The notes under the pieces are model-generated. The model saw only the letters and a list, made by a program, of their open reading frames with translations. It searched no databases and was not told the origin of the DNA. Shown piece by piece: positions 1 to 4,611 of a stretch of 6,994 bases of DNA. The position numbers were made by a program, and so were the translations under genes. Within the stretch, counting starts at the first letter, position 1. Every line of letters starts with the position of its first letter. The DNA lies in assembly GCA_018713405.1 (NCBI GenBank), contig DVOR01000045.1:1-6994 (forward strand), in the 5' to 3' direction. The DNA comes from Candidatus Spyradenecus faecavium (lineage in GTDB: Bacteria > Verrucomicrobiota > Kiritimatiellia > RFP12 > DVOR01).

Positions 1-29
1 GTGGGCTCGGAGATGTGTATAAGAGACAG
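1..29 (+). other. Illumina Nextera adapter remnant (artefact)
   Basis: The first 29 bases match the 3' portion of the Nextera read-2 adapter. They end in the 19-bp Tn5 mosaic end AGATGTGTATAAGAGACAG at 11-29. This is library-preparation sequence left at a contig edge, not part of the genome and not a natural Tn5 copy. The biological sequence begins at about base 30. Confidence 0.97.
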
Positions 30-31
30 TC

Positions 32-55
32 ATCGAGATGGACTACTGCGACTAG
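32..55 (+). CDS. Possible C-terminal remnant of a truncated gene
   Basis: Directly after the adapter, one frame reads ATC GAG ATG GAC TAC TGC GAC TAG, giving the tail IEMDYCD and a stop at 53-55. The codons end in G or C like those of the head genes further right, and the stop runs straight into a hairpin, as happens at the scaffold gene stop (3104-3106). It could be the end of another phage gene, for example one upstream of the head genes. Seven codons are too few to identify a family or to exclude chance. Confidence 0.25.
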   Translation: MEMDYCD

Positions 56-187
56 GCGCGCTTCGCGCGCCGTGAACGGCACGGCAAGCCGTGCGTGAAC
101 GGCGGCTGACGCCGCGTAAACAGCCTTCCTGCGGAAGGCGTAAACGGCGCGGCTTTGCCGCGCGCAAACGTGCGCCTGACGGCGAAC
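55..187 (+). repeat. Left hairpin array: variable palindromes with constant heptamer linkers
   Basis: Short perfect palindromes alternate with a near-constant 7-nt linker. Hairpins lie at 55-71 (GGCGCGC, loop TTC), 79-94 (GCACGGC, loop AA), 102-115 (GCGGC, loop TGAC), 123-139 (GCCTTCC, loop TGC), 147-163 (GCGCGGC, loop TTT) and a decayed one at about 171-184. Linkers lie at 72-78, 95-101, 116-122, 140-146 and 164-170, reading GTGAACG, GTAAACG or close variants. The period is 21-24 nt. The arm sequences differ from unit to unit while the linker is kept, the opposite of an ordinary dispersed repeat. It lies at the 3' end of the leftward operon, so transcripts of that operon could end in or run through it. 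No T-tract marks any hairpin as a normal terminator. Function unknown. Confidence 0.9.
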
Positions 188-228
188 CTGGAGAGGCGAA
201 TTGCCGGAAAGTTGGAGAAGCTATCACC

Positions 229-663
229 TTAAGGGGCAGTGATAAGCGGGGTCGCCAATTTCACGAGTTGCAGGGCGACCAATCGCCACTCCTCGGAGTT
301 TGGATCCGGTATCCCAAGGATGTTGGCATGGGCAGGGTTGCCCCTGCTCGGGCTACGCTCCACGTAGACCCCATTGTTTATAACCTTGGGAATCTCGTTG
401 GTCGGCAAATCCACCCAACCCAAAAAAGTCCTGGGAGGATTCAGCCCGCCTGCGAACCGTCTCCCTTGCTGGATGACCTCTTGATCAATCACGTCTTCGT
501 GCAAGGTGACGGAACACTCCAACCTGCCTCCTGCCCGAGGATTCGGCAAGGGTTTGAAGGCACCCGGCTTGATGCGGCCCCCGGAAATGAGCCCACGATA
601 CGCGACAAAACGAGCCGACCACTTCGGCAATCGCGAAAGTGTGGCGCGCACCACTTCAGCCAT
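229..663 (-). CDS. Hypothetical protein with HANI motif, third gene of the cassette
   Basis: A 144-aa protein with no signal peptide or membrane segment, so probably cytoplasmic. It opens with a basic stretch (residues 1-37), has a central region with GWVDLP at 82-87, and then carries HANILGIPDP at 112-121, followed by a predicted helix that would pack at the C-terminus. I believe HANI-containing small proteins of this kind recur beside TIGR04255 proteins, but that is memory and not verified. The ATG at 661-663 overlaps the end of the upstream gene by 8 bp (TGA at 656-658), so it is probably translated by coupling. Only a weak AAGG lies 9 nt upstream of the start. The stop TAA is at 229-231. 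Base composition is moderate compared with the GC-rich head genes. No enzymatic function can be assigned. Confidence 0.82.
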   Translation of the reverse strand: MAEVVRATLSRLPKWSARFVAYRGLISGGRIKPGAFKPLPNPRAGGRLECSVTLHEDVIDQEVIQQGRRFAGGLNPPRTFLGWVDLPTNEIPKVINNGVYVERSPSRGNPAHANILGIPDPNSEEWRLVALQLVKLATPLITAP

Positions 664-1192
664 TGAACAAAACCTTGTTGATGAGCGTACTCAAAACGGA
701 AGGAAAGGTATCCTCGTCCATCCCTGAAAAATGCCCGGTCGCAGTGTCATCATCAAGGAGGGCGGCATAATTGTACGTGCCGTCTGGGCAACACCCGACA
801 GAGCATATACGAGAAGGTGTTGCATACCAATCAAGTCCAATCGCGCCATCCGGCTCGGGTGAGATGGAGGGTTCCGGTAGGTCTTGAGGGATAGCACAGA
901 CAAGGCATTTTGCGCGATCCAATGCAACCGGTGAGATCGGCAAGGCTTCATAGCCATCCCAGTTGGGTTCCGAACAATCCGCAGCAAGTGCATCAAGTTC
1001 GGCGCATAAACCTTCACGCCCCCAAAAGAGGGATCTCGAGCAGAGCGTCTGTCGCGCATTCTGGATGGCAAGTGCGCTCTGGTCAGAGAGTGTGTCGTGC
1101 GGCCCGCCTGCCACCAAAACAGCCGCGACAAGTTGGCCGAACGGCGGAAGAATGGATCTGGGCCCCAGAAGAATCTCTTGGCATTGATTCAT
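656..1192 (-). CDS. Hypothetical protein with WDGY motif, second gene of the cassette
   Basis: A 178-aa protein of unknown function. The N-terminal third is loosely conserved-looking. The recognisable part starts at a helix (about 60-73) followed by WDGY at 78-81, a Pro-rich SPEPDG segment at 111-116 and LDWY at 120-123. A glycine/aspartate-rich probable beta stretch follows, ending in a short C-terminal helix. There is no signal peptide or clear membrane segment. The ATG at 1190-1192 is preferred over an upstream GTG at 1205-1207: it forms an ATGA overlap with the stop of the preceding gene (TGA at 1189-1191) and has GGAGG 8 nt upstream. Translation is therefore likely coupled to its neighbours, which suggests the three products act together. 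The WDGY/PDG pattern matches my memory of hypothetical proteins seen in similar operons, but no role is known to me. Confidence 0.85.
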   Translation of the reverse strand: MNQCQEILLGPRSILPPFGQLVAAVLVAGGPHDTLSDQSALAIQNARQTLCSRSLFWGREGLCAELDALAADCSEPNWDGYEALPISPVALDRAKCLVCAIPQDLPEPSISPEPDGAIGLDWYATPSRICSVGCCPDGTYNYAALLDDDTATGHFSGMDEDTFPSVLSTLINKVLFNG

Positions 1193-1962
1193 CGCAATGC
1201 CCTCCACGCAGCGTCTGACAAGGCGTCACGGAAGAGTTTGTTCTTGATTGTGCGCAACGTGACCATTTTATGCAACGCCGCATCCGCAGAAATGAAACCC
1301 GCCCCCCAAGAAGTCTCAACATCCACGATGACGAAAGGATTCGCATCCGTTTTCGCCGCCGGTTGAAAGGTCTTGGTGACGATGGCACGCAACCGTCCGG
1401 GTTGATCATCGCTCGGGAAGGCTAGAACCTCTTGGCTGATGAAACGCTCGGTGCGTTGCCCTCGCTTAACCCGCGACCGTTCCCCTCTCAAAAGGGAAAC
1501 CCATGATTGCCCTTCTTGCACAGAAAGCTTGTTCACGTTTCTCAGGGAAACGGAACGGAATGCCTGCTCATTCTCGTCAATGCCGAGCCATTGGAGGTAA
1601 AACGGCAACACTGCCGAAATTTCCTGCGCAAAGGCATCAAAGCCTGGATAGGGGGACTGAAGCAGGTGAAAAGAAAGACTCTCGTGTGTCAAACGCACCA
1701 AGGCACGAAGTCTATTGGAGGTATCGTTGCTCGCGTATTGGAACCCAATCCTCACGCGCCCCTCGCCCTCCTTGATCTGTTCGCCGGTGGTGAGATCGAT
1801 CGTTGGAGTGGTGACACGAAAGATGGGCGATGAGACTGAAAACTTTGAGAGCGGCAGAGGTGAAACCGGACAATCGCGCTTCTTCGCGAGGGAGAAAGTG
1901 GCTATGGCCTCCACCACGGGCGGGTGCCGCAACGGTTTGGGTTGCATGGTTCGGGTCGTCAT
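1189..1962 (-). CDS. TIGR04255-like family protein, first gene of the cassette
   Basis: A 257-aa protein that looks like the TIGR04255 'sporadically distributed' family. The N-terminal signature LRHPPVVEAIATF (residues 11-23) matches the family's typical L-x-x-PP-I/V-V-E-A opening. The mid-region alternates strand-like segments, and the C-terminus (about 230-257) has the usual LHxx...LF...L pattern of a final helix. The length matches the family's roughly 250-270 aa. The molecular function of the family is unknown to me, and its scattered distribution suggests horizontal transfer. I chose the ATG at 1960-1962 because AGGA lies 7 nt upstream. An ATG at 1977 is in frame (262 aa) but has no ribosome-binding site and lies only about 12 nt from the predicted transcript start. 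It is first in a three-gene operon under its own consensus promoter. Confidence 0.85.
   Translation of the reverse strand: MTTRTMQPKPLRHPPVVEAIATFSLAKKRDCPVSPLPLSKFSVSSPIFRVTTPTIDLTTGEQIKEGEGRVRIGFQYASNDTSNRLRALVRLTHESLSFHLLQSPYPGFDAFAQEISAVLPFYLQWLGIDENEQAFRSVSLRNVNKLSVQEGQSWVSLLRGERSRVKRGQRTERFISQEVLAFPSDDQPGRLRAIVTKTFQPAAKTDANPFVIVDVETSWGAGFISADAALHKMVTLRTIKNKLFRDALSDAAWRALR
1201..1205 (-). promoter_or_regulatory. Ribosome-binding site of the WDGY gene
   Basis: GGAGG on the minus strand lies 8 nt before the ATG at 1192. It decides the start in favour of that codon over the GTG at 1207, which sits upstream of this site. Confidence 0.75.
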
Positions 1963-1969
1963 CGCATTA

Positions 1970-1973
1970 TCCT
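1970..1973 (-). promoter_or_regulatory. Ribosome-binding site of the TIGR04255-like gene
   Basis: AGGA on the minus strand lies 7 nt before the ATG at 1962. The alternative ATG at 1977 has only a T-rich leader upstream and no Shine-Dalgarno sequence, so the 257-aa form is favoured. Confidence 0.65.
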
Positions 1974-1995
1974 GCATAAAAAACCAAACGATGTC

Positions 1996-2024
1996 ATTAT
2001 ATCCTCACTCCCCAGAACTGTCAA
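1996..2024 (-). promoter_or_regulatory. Perfect consensus sigma-70 promoter of the cassette
   Basis: Read on the minus strand, TTGACA (2019-2024) is followed by exactly 17 bases (2002-2018) and TATAAT (1996-2001). Both hexamers and the spacer length match the textbook housekeeping consensus. Transcription should start near 1988-1990, leaving a leader of about 27 nt to the ATG at 1962. No obvious operator palindrome overlaps it, which suggests strong constitutive expression independent of the rightward head genes. Confidence 0.92.
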
Positions 2025-2036
2025 ATCACTTTCGCC

Positions 2037-2145
2037 CGTTCACGCAGCCGACAGGCTGCCGTTTACGCGAGCTCCGCTCGCCGTTTACGGCGGCACCGCC
2101 GCCCGTTCACGCCGCCAGGCGCACGTTCACGCGGCGCCAGGCGCA
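2037..2145 (-). repeat. Right hairpin array, inverted relative to the left array
   Basis: This is the same architecture as the left array but in the other orientation. Linkers CGTTCAC/CGTTTAC (reverse complement of the left linker core) occur at 2037-2043, 2060-2066, 2082-2088, 2104-2110 and 2124-2130. Perfect hairpins lie between the first ones: 2044-2059 (GCAGCC, loop GACA), 2067-2081 (GCGAGC, loop TCC) and 2089-2103 (GGCGGC, loop ACC). The last two units, near 2111-2123 and 2131-2145, are imperfect. On the minus strand they carry TGCGCCTGGCGGC-like sequence, matching the terminal unit of the left array (TGCGCCTGACGGC at 171-183). It sits immediately upstream of the cassette promoter, 12 nt from its -35 box. 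Confidence 0.9.
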
Positions 2146-2290
2146 AAATAATCCGGACATCCCATTTATTTGCGCCAAACACCCCCAAAAAAGGCTTGAC
2201 TTTTGCGATTCTGGTGTCACGGACGCGGGAGCCATCGCCGACCCGCGGCACCGGAAAGCAGAGGCGAGCCATCCGGACACGGAGCGAAAC
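2146..2290. other. Gap between right hairpin array and scaffold gene
   Basis: About 145 bp with an A-rich beginning and GC-rich end. It contains TTGACT at 2194-2199, but no acceptable -10 element at a proper distance. ATCCGGACA occurs twice (2151-2159 and 2270-2278). The gap ends with GGAG at 2281-2284, 6 nt before the scaffold ATG. No terminator or RNA gene was recognised. Confidence 0.5.
2281..2284 (+). promoter_or_regulatory. Ribosome-binding site of the scaffold-like gene
   Basis: GGAG lies 6 nt before the ATG at 2291. The frame stays open far upstream because of high GC, so this site fixes the start at MDPNEDED rather than at an earlier start codon. Confidence 0.75.
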
Positions 2291-3106
2291 ATGGACCCCA
2301 ACGAAGACGAAGACCCCATCCTCGACCCCATCGACCCCGCCGAAGACGGCGAGGAAGAGACGGCCGACGACCCCGCGGAGGACTCCCCCGAAGGCGAGCC
2401 CGACCCCGACGCCGCGGAAGACGAACCCACACGCGAAGACGAACCCGAAGACCCCGAAGCCGACGACGAAGACGACGGCGACAAGGACGGCGACCTCCCC
2501 CAAGGCGTCCGAAAACGCCTCGCCAAGGTCACCGCCAAACGCCGCGCCGCCGAAGCCCGCGCCAAGGCCGCCGAGGAGGAGGCCGCGCGCCTGCGCGACC
2601 GCGCCGAGGACCCCGCGCTCTACCGCGCCCTCGCCGAGCGTCACGGCATCCTGCCCGACCTCATCGGCGACCGCGACGCCAAGGCCCTCCGAGACCTCGA
2701 CGACGCCACCCGCTCCGCCGACGCCCTCCAGGACCTCCTCGAGGAAATGGAGGACAACGGCGACAGCGAGGCCGACGTCGGCGGCAAGACCGTCACCCGC
2801 GCCCAGCTCCGAAAGTCCATCCGCGAGCACCGGCGCCGCGCCGACGACCTGCGCGAACGCTGCGGCGACCTCGGGCAACGCCTCCGCAGGCGCACCCTCA
2901 AGCTCATCAAGCTCGGCCTCGCCGCCGAGCAGGCTCAGGCCAAGCGCCCAGCCAAGGCCCCCAAAGCCAAGGCCAACCAAGACCCCCGCCCCGCCAAACG
3001 GCGCGGCGCCGACCCCCTCGGAGAACCCCGCGCACCCCGCGCCGAATCCTCCGAGGACCGACTCAACCGACTCATCCTCGCCGGCATCCATGCCCGGCGA
3101 GGATGA
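2291..3106 (+). CDS. Acidic coiled-coil protein, probable capsid scaffolding protein
   Basis: A 271-aa, highly charged protein. Residues 1 to about 75 are almost entirely D, E and P. Residues about 85-115 form an Ala/Arg/Glu-rich predicted coiled coil. The middle (about 115-205) is helical with further heptad-like segments, and about 215-250 is Lys/Pro-rich and probably disordered. It ends in a short helix, DRLNRLILAGIHARRG. Low-complexity acidic plus helical architecture directly upstream of a capsid gene is typical of phage scaffolding proteins, which organise capsid subunits during procapsid assembly and then leave. There is no sequence signature to prove it, and no protease domain is visible. 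The start is set by GGAG at 2281-2284. The stop TGA overlaps a 10-bp-stem hairpin. The next gene begins 237 bp downstream. Confidence 0.65.
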   Translation: MDPNEDEDPILDPIDPAEDGEEETADDPAEDSPEGEPDPDAAEDEPTREDEPEDPEADDEDDGDKDGDLPQGVRKRLAKVTAKRRAAEARAKAAEEEAARLRDRAEDPALYRALAERHGILPDLIGDRDAKALRDLDDATRSADALQDLLEEMEDNGDSEADVGGKTVTRAQLRKSIREHRRRADDLRERCGDLGQRLRRRTLKLIKLGLAAEQAQAKRPAKAPKAKANQDPRPAKRRGADPLGEPRAPRAESSEDRLNRLILAGIHARRG

Positions 3107-3127
3107 TGCGGGCCTCCGGCCCGCATC
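3105..3127 (+). repeat. Perfect hairpin at the scaffold stop codon
   Basis: A 10-bp stem GATGCGGGCC / GGCCCGCATC with loop TCC. Its first two bases belong to the TGA stop at 3104-3106. No T-tract follows, so it is not a typical intrinsic terminator. It may instead affect mRNA stability or attenuate read-through into the capsid gene. Confidence 0.85.
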
Positions 3128-3152
3128 GGAGAACGGAGAACGGAGAACAGAG
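3127..3152 (+). repeat. 7-bp tandem repeat CGGAGAA
   Basis: Three exact copies of CGGAGAA (3127-3147) plus a degraded fourth. The reverse complement of this unit, TTCTCCG, forms another array at 3287-3321, so the two could pair in the transcript. Confidence 0.9.
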
Positions 3153-3167
3153 CGCCCCTGCGGGGCG
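3153..3167 (+). repeat. Mini-hairpin CGCCCC / GGGGCG
   Basis: A 6-bp stem with loop TGC, the same stem as at 4414-4428 (loop TTC) and 6750-6764 (loop GCA). It is followed by ACC, giving GGGGCGACC, which also occurs at 6675-6683. Confidence 0.85.
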
Positions 3168-3176
3168 ACCAAGCAG

Positions 3177-3189
3177 CCGAAAGGAGCAC
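3177..3189 (+). repeat. 13-nt direct repeat carrying a Shine-Dalgarno, copy 1
   Basis: CCGAAAGGAGCAC is repeated exactly at 3327-3339, 150 nt downstream, where it serves as the ribosome-binding site of the capsid gene. The sequence between the copies is repeat-rich. This looks like a duplicated target or a duplicated translation-initiation region. Confidence 0.85.
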
Positions 3190-3190
3190 C

Positions 3191-3325
3191 GTGAAACTTC
3201 CCGAGTATTCTGGCAGTCCTGCGTGCGGTAGCACGCCCCAAATCTGCCCTAATCCGCGGAATCTGCGGTTTCCCCATTCTGGCAGTCCTTCCGTTCTCCG
3301 TTTTCCGTTCTCCGTTCTCCTCTAA
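3191..3325 (+). CDS. Repeat-derived 44-codon reading frame, doubtful
   Basis: A GTG start at 3191, with AAGGAG 4 nt upstream, opens a 44-aa frame ending at TAA 3323-3325, 18 nt before the capsid ATG. The product is low-complexity and repeats SGSP, because a 14-nt direct repeat (ATTCTGGCAGTCCT at 3207-3220 and 3276-3289) recurs in frame 69 nt apart. It reads through the hairpin module at 3217-3247 and the 7-bp array. It may be a leader peptide, a small gene disrupted by repeats, or an accident of the duplicated Shine-Dalgarno. Chance is quite possible. Confidence 0.25.
   Translation: MKLPEYSGSPACGSTPQICPNPRNLRFPHSGSPSVLRFPFSVLL
3217..3247 (+). repeat. 31-nt hairpin module, copy 1
   Basis: TCCT followed by the hairpin GCGTGC-GGTA-GCACGC (3221-3236), then CCC and AATCTGC. 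The same module appears at 6954-6984 with 28 of 31 positions identical, so this is a mobile or recurrent intergenic block. Confidence 0.88.
3241..3268 (+). repeat. AATCTGCGG-type tandem repeat
   Basis: Three degenerate copies of 9-10 nt: AATCTGCCCT, AATCCGCGG and AATCTGCGG. The related string AATCTGCTCAAAATCTG starts at 6978 and runs to the window end behind the second copy of the hairpin module. Confidence 0.8.
3287..3321 (+). repeat. 7-bp tandem repeat TTCTCCG, inverted partner of 3127-3152
   Basis: Units TTCTCCG at 3294-3300, TTTTCCG at 3301-3307, TTCTCCG at 3308-3314 and TTCTCCT at 3315-3321, with a partial unit before them. This is the reverse complement of the CGGAGAA array upstream. 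The two can form a stem of about 21 bp with a single G-U pair, ending close to the capsid ribosome-binding site at 3331-3336. Confidence 0.88.
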
Positions 3326-3326
3326 T

Positions 3327-3339
3327 CCGAAAGGAGCAC
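3327..3339 (+). promoter_or_regulatory. Capsid gene ribosome-binding site in 13-nt repeat, copy 2
   Basis: CCGAAAGGAGCAC contains AAGGAG (3331-3336), 7 nt before the capsid ATG at 3344. It is an exact copy of 3177-3189 and is a strong Shine-Dalgarno, as expected for a highly expressed structural gene. Confidence 0.85.
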
Positions 3340-3343
3340 ACCC

Positions 3344-4357
3344 ATGGCCACTGACATCTTTTACTTCTCCGAGCGCCTCGGCAAGCTCGACGACTACACC
3401 GAAACCCTCATCAAGCACAAGCCCGAAGAGCTCGTGCTCATGAACCACCTCAAGCACACCTACCCCGGCATGGGCGCCGTCCGCGCCTGGGAGCGCAACA
3501 ACGAGCTCGAGGGCAAGCAGGTCAAGAACTACGCCGCCGTCGCCGAGGGCGTCGACAAGACCGATGGCTACGACCACCAGGCCAACTCCATCATCAAGTC
3601 CATGCTCGAGAACGCCCGCTCCACCGGCTACCAGATCTCCCGCGAGGCCATCGTCCTCAACGGCGGCCGACTCCGTGAGAACGAGCTCGCCAACCTCATC
3701 CGCCGCGACGCCTCCGACTTCGCCCGATCCATCGAGCACGTCATCGGCTCCCGGCAGGAATGCGTCCAGCAGTCCACCACCGCCACCGTCACCAAGACCC
3801 GCGGCCTCATGTGCTGGCTCCAGTCCACCGCCCACTCCGTGATGGACGTCCCCGCCGCCTTCCGACCCGTCGCCGAGCTCTCCGTCGCCAAGGACGGCGA
3901 ACTCACCGAGGACGCCTTCAAGGCCCAGCTCCTCAAGGCCCGCCAGAACGCCGGACGCGCCCTCCACCTCACCGGCTTCGTCGGACTCAACGCCAAGCTC
4001 GCCTTCTCCGACTTCCTCGGCCGCGTCACCATCGTCTCCGACGCCAAAAACCCCGCCAAGGAGCTCAGCCAGATCGTCGACTTCCTCCGCTACGACGTCG
4101 GCGACGTCAAGCTCATCGCCTGCGACGGCCTCGACTGCGACACCTCCACCCTCGAGCCCGGCACCCTCTCCGGACACTCCGGCGCCTTCCTCGAGCTCGA
4201 GCACTTCCAGCTCGAGTTCGCCCAGCCCATCACCCACGAGGACCAGACCAACAAGCTCGACAACGGCGGCGGCCCCCGCGGCTTCCACCGCGCCATGTTC
4301 CGCCTCAACTGCACCGGCCTCCTCGGCTCCTTCCGAATGGTCAAGGCCTCCGCCTAA
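3344..4357 (+). CDS. Major capsid protein, SU10/DUF5309-like (HK97 fold)
   Basis: A 337-aa protein. The segment YQISREAIVLNGGRLRENEL (residues 96-115) followed by DFARSIEHVI (125-134) and TKTRGLMCWLQ (150-160) follows the pattern I know from SU10-type capsid proteins. Those carry a 'tQISrk.v.vSGt...GR..ElA' stretch, a helix with a conserved acidic pair, and then a 'KTrGL..wi' loop. The long helix around 186-206 and the later VTIVSD and LRYDVGDVKLI segments fit the P and A domains. It would form the icosahedral head shell. The length is normal for the family. The start is fixed by AAGGAG 7 nt upstream. Codons end almost exclusively in C or G. It follows the scaffold-like gene as expected for a head module. 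The family assignment rests on pattern resemblance, not on an alignment. Confidence 0.78.
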   Translation: MATDIFYFSERLGKLDDYTETLIKHKPEELVLMNHLKHTYPGMGAVRAWERNNELEGKQVKNYAAVAEGVDKTDGYDHQANSIIKSMLENARSTGYQISREAIVLNGGRLRENELANLIRRDASDFARSIEHVIGSRQECVQQSTTATVTKTRGLMCWLQSTAHSVMDVPAAFRPVAELSVAKDGELTEDAFKAQLLKARQNAGRALHLTGFVGLNAKLAFSDFLGRVTIVSDAKNPAKELSQIVDFLRYDVGDVKLIACDGLDCDTSTLEPGTLSGHSGAFLELEHFQLEFAQPITHEDQTNKLDNGGGPRGFHRAMFRLNCTGLLGSFRMVKASA

Positions 4358-4378
4358 GCGGGGCTTCTCGGCGCCTCG

Positions 4379-4410
4379 GCTGATTGGCTGATTCGCTGAT
4401 TGGCTGATTG
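4379..4410 (+). repeat. 8-bp tandem repeat GCTGATTG
   Basis: Four copies of GCTGATTG, the second with C instead of the final G, starting 22 nt after the capsid stop. It is AT-rich against a GC-rich background and could unwind or bind a protein. Function unknown. Confidence 0.93.
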
Positions 4411-4413
4411 GAA

Positions 4414-4442
4414 CGCCCCTTCGGGGCGCATCCCCGAAGGGG
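4414..4442 (+). repeat. Two nested GC hairpins after the 8-bp array
   Basis: CGCCCC-TTC-GGGGCG (4414-4428) is followed by CCCC-GAA-GGGG (4432-4442). The second is the exact reverse complement of the core of the first, so the two can also pair with each other. No T-tract follows, so a classical terminator is not supported. Confidence 0.85.
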
Positions 4443-4444
4443 CC

Positions 4445-4480
4445 CTCCTGAACCTCCTGTATCTCCTGAACCTCCTGTGA
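4445..4480 (+). repeat. 9-bp tandem repeat CTCCTGAAC/CTCCTGTAT
   Basis: Four consecutive 9-mers: CTCCTGAAC, CTCCTGTAT, CTCCTGAAC and CTCCTGTGA. The same family, including the alternation of GAAx and GTAT endings, recurs at 6766-6798. The last unit supplies the GAGGA that precedes the ATG at 4489. Confidence 0.92.
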
Positions 4481-4488
4481 GGACTCCC

Positions 4489-4611
4489 ATGAAAACGACA
4501 GAGACGCAAGGGCCGGGCACGGTAGTGAGGCGCACCGCGCCGAACGGTGAAGTGCCCGGTCCCTGGCGTCCCTTCGTGTCTTCGTGGAGACCCCGCCGCA
4601 ACGCGCCATGA
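4489..4611 (+). CDS. Possible 40-aa leader peptide coupled to the portal gene
   Basis: An ATG at 4489 with GAGGA 5 nt upstream opens a 40-codon frame (MKTTETQGPG...RRNAP). Its TGA at 4609-4611 overlaps the portal ATG at 4608 as ATGA. The portal start has no convincing ribosome-binding site of its own, so coupled translation through this frame would explain how it is read. The peptide is Pro/Arg-rich and resembles no family I know. Part of it (4572-4587) is a doubled CTTCGTG unit. It could be a genuine small gene, a repeat-altered remnant or a leader. Confidence 0.4.
   Translation: MKTTETQGPGTVVRRTAPNGEVPGPWRPFVSSWRPRRNAP

Noticed and set aside
11..29. Natural Tn5 end
   Set aside because: It is the hyperactive mosaic end used in library kits and lies inside a longer adapter match at the contig edge.
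55..187. CRISPR array
   Set aside because: The conserved element is only 7 nt and the variable parts are self-complementary palindromes of 14-17 nt. CRISPR repeats are 20 nt or longer with non-palindromic spacers, and no cas gene is present.
1193..1207. GTG at 1207 as start of the WDGY gene
   Set aside because: It lies upstream of the GGAGG site, whereas the ATG at 1192 has correct spacing and an ATGA overlap.
2194..2199. TTGACT as a -35 box for the scaffold gene
   Set aside because: Nothing resembling a -10 hexamer lies 15-19 bp downstream; the sequence there is GC-rich.
1715..2290. N-terminal extension of the scaffold frame up to 1715
   Set aside because: It would cross the cargo operon, its promoter and the hairpin array, and the GGAG at 2281-2284 points to the ATG at 2291.
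4414..4442. Intrinsic terminator after the capsid gene
   Set aside because: The hairpins are strong but are not followed by a run of T; the sequence continues into CTCCT repeats.
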